DNA of 7,491 bases from Gammaproteobacteria bacterium (GTDB lineage: Bacteria > Pseudomonadota > Gammaproteobacteria > Methylococcales > UBA2780), in the NCBI GenBank assembly GCA_003646305.1, contig QNFJ01000104.1, positions 1 through 7,491 of the forward strand, written 5' to 3'. Below, piece after piece: positions 1 through 5,975 of this stretch. Each line of letters starts with the position of its first letter. Within the stretch, counting starts at the first letter, position 1. The position numbers and the translations under genes were made by a program. The notes below the pieces were generated by a model. It searched no databases and was not told the origin of the DNA. It saw only the letters and a program-made list of their open reading frames with translations.

Positions 1-1
1 G

Positions 2-76
2 GCGAGATTTAAAAAAGAAGAAACCTGGCCTGAAAAGAAAAGGCAATTAATTAACATGTCCCCAGAATTTATTTAA
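2..76 (+). CDS. Partial CDS, C-terminal end of an unidentified protein
   Basis: Frame 2 is open from the window edge and ends at a TAA at 74-76. It gives about 24 residues, rich in Lys, Glu and Arg and containing ETWPEKKRQL. The composition looks like a genuine charged C-terminus rather than random AT-rich sequence, and the frame stops 18 bp before the stop codon of the convergent minus-strand gene, a normal tail-to-tail layout. The fragment is too short for me to name a family. It could also be a chance open frame. Confidence 0.45.
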   Translation, partial: ARFKKEETWPEKKRQLINMSPEFI

Positions 77-94
77 TGTTTTAAGCCCACCCAT

Positions 95-634
95 TTACTT
101 TTTCCACTTTGCCCAAGGGGATGGGCTGCCCTCAACAGAGGAACTTGGAGAGGCTGGCGGCTTATGGCCACTTTTCCTGGTGTGATTATCATCTAAACTA
201 CTGGAATGGCTGTCTGATCGTGCGGCAAAACTCCTCTGTGAGCGAGATCCATTTTTCTGGCTATAGGCAGCCGATTTTGTAGCCTGCTTTTCACGCAGTC
301 GTTCAGCATCTTCCAGGCTCAGTTCGGCGGGTTGGCCAGCTGTTTGACCTTCAGGAACAATGCGATCTCTAGGCGGTAAGGAAAACTGCTCAGAAGAGAC
401 TTTGGGTAGACTCTTAAATTTATACAAATAGAAAACTTCGACCTTTTCACGTGCCCAGTCTGTTTTTTTAAGGAACTTTACACTGGACTCAATGCTTGGA
501 TTGGTCTTAAAGCAGTTGATATTTAAATAGGCAAAGAGAATCTCGAAGCCGTAGTGATCGACTATTTCAATCAACATATTTTTTAAACCAAGGCCGTGCA
601 GAGGATTGTTTTTGTAATTAATCTCGTCATTCAT
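95..634 (-). CDS. VF530/DUF2132 family DNA-binding protein with a long C-terminal tail
   Basis: The first ~80 residues match the VF530 (DUF2132) family of small proteins, named after a Vibrio fischeri DNA-binding protein: NNPLHGLGL, then IEIVDHYGFEIL, then a CF..NPSIESSVKFLKKT..AREKVE..YL signature. Family members are usually only about 75-90 residues. This one has 179 from the ATG at 634-632, because an extra ~100-residue tail rich in Ser, Pro, Lys, Arg and Gln follows and looks disordered. The open frame extends to a TTG at 646-644, but the ATG gives the N-terminus typical of the family (MNDE then NNPLHG), so I prefer it. No strong ribosome-binding site precedes either start. The role is presumably nucleic-acid binding in the cytoplasm; the physiological function is not known to me. 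It is a single gene, divergent from everything to its right and convergent with the fragment at 2-76. Confidence 0.85.
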   Translation of the reverse strand: MNDEINYKNNPLHGLGLKNMLIEIVDHYGFEILFAYLNINCFKTNPSIESSVKFLKKTDWAREKVEVFYLYKFKSLPKVSSEQFSLPPRDRIVPEGQTAGQPAELSLEDAERLREKQATKSAAYSQKNGSRSQRSFAARSDSHSSSLDDNHTRKSGHKPPASPSSSVEGSPSPWAKWKK

Positions 635-713
635 AGTAAAGCCCAAAAAAGGTAAGTGAGTTGTGGTTCATTATACCCCGTGCAGCAGAGGCGAGTACGC
701 AGTCAGTGGGCCA

Positions 714-827
714 TTGCCGCATACTCGCAAAAGATATTCAACTGAAGAAAAGATCCGAATTGTACTTGAAGGCATTCGAGGTGAAGATGGTATTGCTGAA
801 TGGTTAAGCGTAAAACAGCGGCTCTAA
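714..827 (+). mobile_element. IS3-family transposase OrfA remnant (pseudogene)
   Basis: In one frame this stretch encodes HTRKRYSTEEKIRIVLEG followed by IRGEDGIAE. This is the characteristic N-terminus of IS3-family OrfA (helix-turn-helix subunit), usually continuing as ELCRREGI. Here the match breaks off after GIAE (near 800) and the frame runs through unrelated residues to a TAA at 825-827. There is no ATG at the expected start; TTG at 714 occupies about that position. The rest of OrfA, all of OrfB and recognisable terminal inverted repeats are missing, so it is a dead fragment. It lies directly against a repeat that matches the end of the downstream araC gene, so the insertion or a later deletion probably removed a gene here. 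Confidence 0.8.
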
Positions 828-845
828 AGTGAGCTAAAAAGGTAA
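828..845 (+). pseudogene. Last codons of a lost araC-like gene
   Basis: The bases read Ser-Glu-Leu-Lys-Arg-stop. The intact AraC-family gene at 5976-6998 ends Asn-Glu-Pro-Lys-Arg-stop. The match lies in the same register as the longer non-coding repeat that follows, with no gap between the two, so the codons belong to the duplicated block. Homology fades just upstream, where the IS3 fragment begins, although Arg-Leu before the IS-frame stop may be a further trace (Arg-Leu also precedes Asn-Glu in the intact gene). The inference is that a paralogous regulator gene once ended here. The fragment is very short, and the call rests on the flanking repeat. Confidence 0.5.
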
Positions 846-871
846 TTAACTGACTATTGAGGGTAATTACC
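841..871 (+). promoter_or_regulatory. Candidate AraC-type operator, copy A
   Basis: TAATTA occurs at 843-848 and again at 864-869, an exact 21 bp spacing. With flanks, GGTAATTA recurs at 862-869. AraC-family proteins typically bind direct-repeat half-sites about two helical turns apart, so the spacing fits. Because TAATTA is self-complementary, the same bases also form an inverted repeat (GGTAATTA at 841-848, TAATTACC at 864-871), so a hairpin role is the alternative. The pattern recurs upstream of the phosphatase. No convincing -35/-10 pair was identified downstream. Confidence 0.45.
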
Positions 872-1006
872 TATTACTATAAAATGTTAATATGCGCGCA
901 AGTTACTGATATTGCCCAATATATGAAGAACTCAGCCACATAAGGCTATTTTGAGTGGCGAATGGCAATTTCCTAAAGCTATAGAAGTTAAATAAACTCA
1001 AACTAG

Positions 1007-1954
1007 ATGATAAAAATGAGAATACAAAAATTATCTTTCTTATTACTATGTGGGCTTGGTTCGATGTTATCAACTACCTCCGTACTAGCCGAGGAAGGGG
1101 GAACAGGACATGTCTCTCCAGGTGCCGTAGGAACACTTATTGATCTTGCTCCGACTCGTTCTGGTTGGGTTTTGGAGTCTATTTTCACCCATTATGATGG
1201 TAGTTTTGATAAAGATGGCTTACCTGTAGGTGGGCTAAAATCTTTTGGTCTAGATGCTAATGTTGATGTTTTGACATTGGGCGCGCTCTATACATTTGAT
1301 AGTAAACTGTGGGGAGCCTTTTATTCGGCAGGCGTTTTTGCGCCTTATCTTTGGATGGATGTAAAAGGCAACGTAAATGATTTCAATGTTCATCAAAAAA
1401 AGCAAGGAATTGGCGATATTACACTGGTCCCCATGATGATGGCTTGGAAGAATGATGATTGGCAATATACAGCATCATTATCTATTTATGCACCAACGGG
1501 AGATTATAAGAAGGGGGATATTGCAAATACAGGCATGAATTATTGGACAGCAGACCCTGTTGTTTCTGCCTATTACAGCAATGCAGAAACGGGGTTTAAC
1601 TTTAGTGTATTCACCGGTATTACTTTCAACTCAGAAAATAATGCAACGGATTATAAAAGTGGCTCGCTATTCCATATTGAATCGAGTATCCAACAGCTAT
1701 TTCCATTAGGGAAGGGCTATATAGGCTTGGGTCTCGATGCCTTTTATTTTGAACAGATTGAAGGGGATAGTGGTTCCGGGGCAATACGTGATTTCAAGGG
1801 AAGAACCATGGGGATCGGGCCGGTTGTTAACTACATACTTCCTGTAGGTACGGATAACTGGGTATTTGAAGCCAAATGGCTCCCTGAGACGAATACTAAA
1901 CACCGTTTAGAGGGTGATTATTTATGGGTTAAATTAGTCTATCAATTTGAATAG
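1007..1954 (+). CDS. SphA/MetA-like outer-membrane beta-barrel protein
   Basis: This 315-residue protein has an N-terminal signal peptide: charged start, hydrophobic core LSFLLLCGLGSML, and likely signal peptidase I cleavage after VLA before EEGG. The mature start, GTGHVSPGAVGTLIDLAP, is typical of the SphA/transporter group linked to the 'MetA pathway of phenol degradation' family (PF13557, COG4313). The rest alternates short hydrophobic and polar stretches rich in Gly, Tyr, Trp and Phe, as in a beta-barrel, ending in an aromatic strand (LWVKLVYQFE). These proteins are thought to be outer-membrane channels for hydrophobic or aromatic compounds; the substrate here is unknown. Start choice is uncertain: ATG at 1007 and the in-frame ATG at 1016 both give a usable signal peptide, and neither has a strong ribosome-binding site. 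The upstream region is repeat copy A, so control by an AraC-family protein is possible. The gene stands alone. Confidence 0.85.
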   Translation: MIKMRIQKLSFLLLCGLGSMLSTTSVLAEEGGTGHVSPGAVGTLIDLAPTRSGWVLESIFTHYDGSFDKDGLPVGGLKSFGLDANVDVLTLGALYTFDSKLWGAFYSAGVFAPYLWMDVKGNVNDFNVHQKKQGIGDITLVPMMMAWKNDDWQYTASLSIYAPTGDYKKGDIANTGMNYWTADPVVSAYYSNAETGFNFSVFTGITFNSENNATDYKSGSLFHIESSIQQLFPLGKGYIGLGLDAFYFEQIEGDSGSGAIRDFKGRTMGIGPVVNYILPVGTDNWVFEAKWLPETNTKHRLEGDYLWVKLVYQFE

Positions 1955-1962
1955 AGTATAAG

Positions 1963-2000
1963 TTCCAGTTTGCCTGCTAAACACGGGGAATTTTCTAGTT
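1963..2000 (+). terminator. Possible weak terminator after the SphA-like gene
   Basis: An imperfect hairpin can form from TTCC-A-GTTT (1963-1971) with AAAC-ACGG-GGAA (1979-1990) around a 7-base loop, followed by TTTTCTAGTT. The stem has an asymmetric internal loop and is weak, so this is only a candidate. It starts 8 bp after the stop codon of the SphA-like gene. Confidence 0.25.
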
Positions 2001-2015
2001 GATAATTTTCACATT

Positions 2016-2099
2016 AAAGAACAAAGAACAAAGAACAAAGAACAAAGAACAAAGAACAAAGAACAAAGAACAAAGAACAAAGAACAAAGAACAAAGAAC
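2016..2099 (+). repeat. Heptanucleotide tandem array, 12 perfect copies of AAAGAAC
   Basis: The 84 bp consist of exactly 12 uninterrupted, identical copies of AAAGAAC. One strand is almost pure purine with a C every seventh base. The array abuts the 5' end of a truncated outer-membrane protein reading frame. Because 84 is divisible by three it keeps one frame, reading KEQRTKN over and over, but a TAA at 2015-2017 closes that frame upstream. Perfect identity of all copies points to recent expansion by strand slippage. The array ends 265 bp before the cti start codon, too far for a simple promoter-spacer switch. Confidence 0.97.
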
Positions 2100-2101
2100 G
2101 T

Positions 2102-2245
2102 GGGGGTGCAGGGAAAGCCATGAAAATCGGTAAAACTCCCCTGACAGCGCAGTTCCATGTTTACCACAATGTAGAGACTCTGGGTGATTATGGTGAAGAG
2201 TGGCAGATGAGAATCCGCTTTCAGCTGCTTTTCCCACGAAAATAA
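2102..2245 (+). pseudogene. C-terminal remnant of an outer-membrane protein gene
   Basis: The frame encodes GGAGKAMKIGKTPLTAQFHV, then YHNVE, EEWQMRIRFQLLFPRK and a TAA at 2243-2245. A glycine-rich turn, KIGKTPL, an aromatic strand and a final WQ.R..FQ.LFP strand are the usual end of SphA/MetA-type and related outer-membrane proteins annotated as transporters (often WQLR.QVQFLFPK). Only about 47 residues survive. The upstream part is replaced by the heptamer array and an in-frame stop at 2015. An ATG at 2120 could in principle start a ~41-residue peptide, but it would lack a signal sequence. The ending differs from that of the intact protein at 1007-1954, so this is a different gene and not a local duplicate of it. 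Confidence 0.75.
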
Positions 2246-2364
2246 ACCAAACAGTAAATATTACGACCCCTGACTGCAATGTTTTAAGATATTAAATTAG
2301 CAATTATTACCAAGATTAAAAATGAGTTAAAGACAGATTTTTACAAGGGAACATAAGCGAAAAA
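2246..2364 (+). promoter_or_regulatory. Intergenic leader upstream of the cti operon
   Basis: This 119 bp AT-rich spacer must hold the promoter of the cti-porin-araC block unless transcription enters from further upstream. AT-rich stretches such as GATATTAAAT (2288-2297) could serve as a -10 region, but I see no convincing -35/-10 pair. At 2300-2311 the minus strand reads GGTAATAATTGC, which resembles the candidate operator cores (GGTAATTA; TAATTGC) without matching them cleanly. AAGGGA at 2345-2350 is the best ribosome-binding-site candidate for cti, but it sits 14 bases from the ATG, longer than usual. Confidence 0.3.
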
Positions 2365-4704
2365 ATGATTATATTTAATAGTGTCCATTACCGGTTATGG
2401 ATCTTTTACATCCTGTTTTTATCGGGCTGTACGGTGCTCGTTGATAATCTTTATGGTCCAAGTGAACCGCAGAAACGACTTGTCGATGTATCGACAGATG
2501 ATGGCGCCTTTTATTATCATCAGATTAAACCGATTCTGGAAAACCGCTGTGTCGTATGCCATGGTTGTTACGATGCACCTTGCCAGTTAAAACTTTCTTC
2601 TCCAGAAGGTATTGATCGGGGTGCATCGGTAGAACCGGTTTATACAAACCGGTTACTTGCCGCTGAGCCAACACGATTATTCGAGGATGCACAGAGCACT
2701 GAAGAATGGCGATGGAAAGGCTTTACTCCAGTATTAAATGAGCGCCAGCAATCACAAGAAGCAAATTTGCAAGCAGGTTTACTCTATAAGGTGCTGGAGT
2801 TGAAAAAAAATAATCCGCTTGCTGATGAAGCGGTGTTAACGGGGGGGTATGACTTTACACTGAATCGGAGTCAGATTTGTCCTACTGTTGAAACGTATGA
2901 CAGTTTTGCCAAAGATCACCCAGAATGGGGCATGCCTTTTGGGTTGCCGGGCTTATCCGATCAAGAATTTGGCAAGATGGAACACTGGCTGGAAAATGGT
3001 GCAAAGATGGTTGATCAAGAGCCTTTAACGCCTACACAACAGCAACAAATCAACGAATGGGAAGAATTCCTGAACAAGCGTTCAAATAAACATCAACTCA
3101 TGAGTCGTTATGTTTATGAGCATCTCTTTCTGACGCATCTTTATTTTGATGCAGAGCCAAAAAGGCAGTTTTTCACTATTATTCGCTCCAATACACCACC
3201 AGGACAAGCAGTTGAGCGAATTGTAACCAGACGACCTTATGATGATCCAGCCACGGATAAAATTTATTATCGGCTGATCAAAGAAAAAGCCACTATTCTG
3301 GATAAAACGCATATCCCTTATAAGATGGATAAGGCTCGGATGCAGCGTTGGCAGGAACTGTTTATTGATACTGACTTTGAGGTTAAACACCTGCCCAGCT
3401 ATCACGTTGAAGTTGCCTCAAACCCTTTTATTGCTTTTCAGGGTTTGCCGCCCAATTCACGCTATCAATTTTTATTGGATGATGCACAACTTTTCCTGAT
3501 GGGCTTTATTAAAGGATCGGTATGTCGCGGTGAAATTGCACTGAGTGTTATTGATGACCACTTCTGGATATTGTTTACAAAACCTAGCGTATTTAAAGAA
3601 GAAAAGGCAGCAAGTTTTTTATCAGAACAAAGTAGTAATCTAAGACTGCCTGGCGAGACAGGAAGCTCGATTTCTATGAGCTCTTGGCGGCGCTATGCAA
3701 AACTACAAAATAATTACTTTAAAGCAAGCGCTGCTGAAATTGAAACCTTATCAAAAGAACACAAGCTTTCATTGAATACTCTGTGGGATGGAGATGGTGG
3801 CAATACAAATGCAGCGCTTACTGTGTTCCGCCATTTTGATAATGCAACGGTGATACAAGGGCTGGTCGGGAATTCACCTAAAACAGCATGGGTGATTGAT
3901 TATCCATTATTTGAGCGTATTCATTATCTATTGGTGGCAGGTTATGATCCTTTTGGTAATGTTGGTCACCAATTGAAGACTCGTCTTTATATGGATTTTT
4001 TACGAATTGAAGGCGAATTCAATTTTGTGTCTTTTCTACCACCCGAAAATAGATATGAAGAATTAAGCTATTGGTATCGTGGTGCTGATGAGGAGATCAG
4101 GGAATATATGGCGGAGATGCCGGATCATGCTTTTTTCCCAACGTCAATAGAATACAAAACAGTAAACTACAAACAGGAACTGTTCCAACAGATCCAGCAA
4201 CATTTAGCCCCAGTATTGACGGATAAATATAGTTTGAATAAAAAGGGTTTAACAGATCATGAGCTATTAGCACTCAATCGTCTGGGTGGCATGACAGGCA
4301 GTAAAACCGCCTTCCTCCCAGAAGTTGTGTTTATCAGATTGACCAGCTCATCGAACAAAGAACACTTTTTTACCTTGCTCCATAATAGAGGCTATGCAAA
4401 CGTTACCTCGCTAGGAAAAACAAGCCGTCTTCCCGATGAAGATACAATGACTATTGTGCCTGGCTTGATTAGTTCCTATCCAAATGTATTCTGGGATGTA
4501 CGATCTGATGATTTGAACGATTTGGTTTCAAGTGCAGAAAATTTATCAACAGAAGAGGATTATCAGAAACTGCTGGATCTTTATGGTGTGCGGCGTACTT
4601 CCGGCCAGTTTTGGGCTTTAAGTGACCGCTTTCATAATGCTTATCAACAGCAAGCACCCGTTCAGGCAGGCCTGTTTGACTATAATCGACTTGAGAACCG
4701 CTAA
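2365..4704 (+). CDS. cti: Fatty acid cis/trans isomerase (Cti), heme-binding lipoprotein
   Basis: Cti converts cis-unsaturated acyl chains of membrane phospholipids directly to trans, making the membrane more rigid under solvent, heat or other membrane stress. It is a periplasmic, envelope-associated c-type cytochrome-like enzyme. The 779 residues match the family's usual size. The N-terminus has a hydrophobic run ending in a lipobox (LSGC, residues 19-22), so it is probably a lipoprotein. The heme c site CVVCH lies at residues 62-66 inside the family signature RCVVCHGCYDAPCQLKLSSP, followed by the RLFEDAQS..EWR..GF.PVLNE block typical of PF06934. The frame is intact to the TAA at 4702-4704. 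The porin gene follows after 29 bp and the regulator after that, so co-transcription is likely. No cytochrome c maturation genes are in the window; they must be elsewhere if heme is attached. Confidence 0.95.
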   Translation: MIIFNSVHYRLWIFYILFLSGCTVLVDNLYGPSEPQKRLVDVSTDDGAFYYHQIKPILENRCVVCHGCYDAPCQLKLSSPEGIDRGASVEPVYTNRLLAAEPTRLFEDAQSTEEWRWKGFTPVLNERQQSQEANLQAGLLYKVLELKKNNPLADEAVLTGGYDFTLNRSQICPTVETYDSFAKDHPEWGMPFGLPGLSDQEFGKMEHWLENGAKMVDQEPLTPTQQQQINEWEEFLNKRSNKHQLMSRYVYEHLFLTHLYFDAEPKRQFFTIIRSNTPPGQAVERIVTRRPYDDPATDKIYYRLIKEKATILDKTHIPYKMDKARMQRWQELFIDTDFEVKHLPSYHVEVASNPFIAFQGLPPNSRYQFLLDDAQLFLMGFIKGSVCRGEIALSVIDDHFWILFTKPSVFKEEKAASFLSEQSSNLRLPGETGSSISMSSWRRYAKLQNNYFKASAAEIETLSKEHKLSLNTLWDGDGGNTNAALTVFRHFDNATVIQGLVGNSPKTAWVIDYPLFERIHYLLVAGYDPFGNVGHQLKTRLYMDFLRIEGEFNFVSFLPPENRYEELSYWYRGADEEIREYMAEMPDHAFFPTSIEYKTVNYKQELFQQIQQHLAPVLTDKYSLNKKGLTDHELLALNRLGGMTGSKTAFLPEVVFIRLTSSSNKEHFFTLLHNRGYANVTSLGKTSRLPDEDTMTIVPGLISSYPNVFWDVRSDDLNDLVSSAENLSTEEDYQKLLDLYGVRRTSGQFWALSDRFHNAYQQQAPVQAGLFDYNRLENR

Positions 4705-4733
4705 TTACTACTAGCTTTTAAGTTGTTCTTTTA

Positions 4734-5942
4734 ATGTTATATAAAATTCAAATTGCAGGATTACTTGTAGCCATCCTACCTTTCCAGCTTTTTGCTGGCT
4801 CAGAAAGATTACAACTGCTTGAGCTAATACGTGAACGTAACAAAACAGCCTATTTGTCTGGCTGGGTGCAGGGTGATGCTGCATGGTACAACAATGTACC
4901 CGCAGGTTTAATGGATGATGGGACAGAACTACGTCGCGGTGTTTTAAATCTACAGGCAATGGTCTATAACAACATTGGCTATAAACTACAGGTTGATATT
5001 GCAAATGCAGGAAGATCTGGAGTTAAAGATATTTATTATGCCTATAGCATGAGCGATACATTAAATTTTAGACTTGGGAATACACGTGATCCCTTTATGC
5101 TGCAAGATCAAACAAGTAGCCGAAATACCTTGTTCATTGAGAGAGCGCTACCAGAAGCCTTTACTGCAGGCAGGCATATTGGGCTGGTAGCAGATTATTA
5201 TAAACAAGACTGGACCGTATCAGCTGGATTATTGGGACCTGCAGTGAACACTACAGAAGATACTGAACGAGATAAGGACTGGGGAGCATCAGCACGAGCA
5301 ACCTTTTCAGCAATTAATAAAAGAAACAAACTCGTTCACCTCGGCCTTTCAGCAAATTATCGTGATACACACACTCTGAAATCTATCAGATACAATCAAC
5401 AACCTGAGACATATATCGCCAAGGTCAACTTTGTTGATACGGGTAAAATTGAACAAAGCCAAAACACCCAGAAACTGGGTATGGAAATAGCATCAATAAA
5501 TGGTCCTTGGTCCTTGCAGGCAGAATATATTATTAGTTCTGTAGCTCGCAGTAGCAATGCTTTAAGATTTAAGGGTTGGTATGCTCAAGCAGGTTATTTT
5601 TTTACGGGCGAGAGTCAGGCTTTTGAACAAGGGCTCTTTACAGCTGTTACGCCTAATACTGCCGTTGGAAATGGCGGTATAGGCGCATGGCAATTGGGCT
5701 TACGTTTGAGTGGTATCGATTTAAATGATAGGGATATTAATGGTGGTGAGATGAATAACCTTACAATAGGGCTTAATTGGTACCCGACTGATGACATCAG
5801 GATTTCTGCTAACTATGTCAATGTGCTGAAGGTGGATGGTGGTCCACAAGATGGTGTTGAGCCAGATATTTTCCAAATTCGTTTTCAATGGGAATTTGAT
5901 TACCCCCTCAGGAATATAGTGGATAAAATTTCAGGGCATTGA
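4734..5942 (+). CDS. OprO/OprP-type porin
   Basis: This 402-residue protein has a signal peptide (hydrophobic segment up to LFA, residues 1-21, then GSE). A short Leu/Glu/Arg-rich helix follows (RLQLLELIRERNK), as is common at the N-terminus of this group. Next come the conserved beta-barrel blocks of PF07396: LRRGVLNLQAMVYNNIGYKL, VKDIYYAYSM, a RLGNTRDPFMLQD..SSRNT..IERALPEAF segment and GRHIG. Known members are trimeric outer-membrane channels for phosphate or polyphosphate, but many family members have other or unknown substrates, so phosphate specificity is not established. The last barrel strand appears to be IFQIRFQWEF, followed by an unusual ~14-residue extension (ends DKISGH), whereas these porins normally stop at the terminal aromatic residue. 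Translation may couple to cti (29 bp gap). The ribosome-binding site is weak. Confidence 0.88.
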   Translation: MLYKIQIAGLLVAILPFQLFAGSERLQLLELIRERNKTAYLSGWVQGDAAWYNNVPAGLMDDGTELRRGVLNLQAMVYNNIGYKLQVDIANAGRSGVKDIYYAYSMSDTLNFRLGNTRDPFMLQDQTSSRNTLFIERALPEAFTAGRHIGLVADYYKQDWTVSAGLLGPAVNTTEDTERDKDWGASARATFSAINKRNKLVHLGLSANYRDTHTLKSIRYNQQPETYIAKVNFVDTGKIEQSQNTQKLGMEIASINGPWSLQAEYIISSVARSSNALRFKGWYAQAGYFFTGESQAFEQGLFTAVTPNTAVGNGGIGAWQLGLRLSGIDLNDRDINGGEMNNLTIGLNWYPTDDIRISANYVNVLKVDGGPQDGVEPDIFQIRFQWEFDYPLRNIVDKISGH

Positions 5943-5963
5943 TGCCTTGAAATTACATACCAC

Positions 5964-5970
5964 AAAGGAA
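5964..5970 (+). promoter_or_regulatory. Ribosome-binding site of the araC-family gene
   Basis: AAAGGAA ends five bases before the ATG at 5976. It is the clearest Shine-Dalgarno sequence in the window and supports that start codon. Confidence 0.7.
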
Positions 5971-5975
5971 TAGGC

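Larger units (their letters stand above)
828..933 (+). repeat. Dispersed repeat copy A, upstream of the SphA-like gene
   Basis: This block aligns with 6981-7087 at a constant offset of 6153 bp from 828 to 902, then continues after a one-base gap. By hand I count 70 of 93 aligned positions identical in the 841-933 part, and 10 of 13 in 828-840. Conserved islands are TAATTAACTG at 843-852, AAATGTTA at 882-889, CTGATATTG at 906-914 and CAATATATGA at 917-926. The segment lies between the IS3 remnant and the SphA-like outer-membrane protein gene. Confidence 0.85.

Noticed and set aside
635..646. TTG start extending the VF530 protein by four residues
   Set aside because: The ATG at 634-632 gives the family's normal N-terminus; the extra residues add nothing recognisable.
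951..985. Sigma-70 promoter with TTGAGT as -35 and TATAGA as -10 before the SphA-like gene
   Set aside because: The spacing between the two boxes is 23 bp, too long for a standard promoter.
647..1006. tRNA, riboswitch or small RNA in the spacer before the SphA-like gene
   Set aside because: I found no tRNA-like folds or known riboswitch cores. The content is explained by the IS3 remnant and the duplicated regulatory block, with about 60 bp before 1007 in which I see nothing definite.
2016..2099. CRISPR array
   Set aside because: The seven-base units are contiguous with no spacers, so it is a microsatellite-like tandem repeat.
1995..2279. Minus-strand open frame of about 94 residues with repeated LCSLFFV units
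   Set aside because: The repeat is simply the translation of the heptamer array on the opposite strand, and the plus strand here carries a recognisable outer-membrane protein C-terminus.
3082..3405. Minus-strand open frame of 107 residues inside cti
   Set aside because: It lies wholly inside a well-supported gene and its translation shows no recognisable family features.
4711..5004. Minus-strand open frame of 97 residues opposite the start of the porin gene
   Set aside because: The plus strand encodes a signal peptide and conserved porin blocks over the same bases; the minus frame has no recognisable content.
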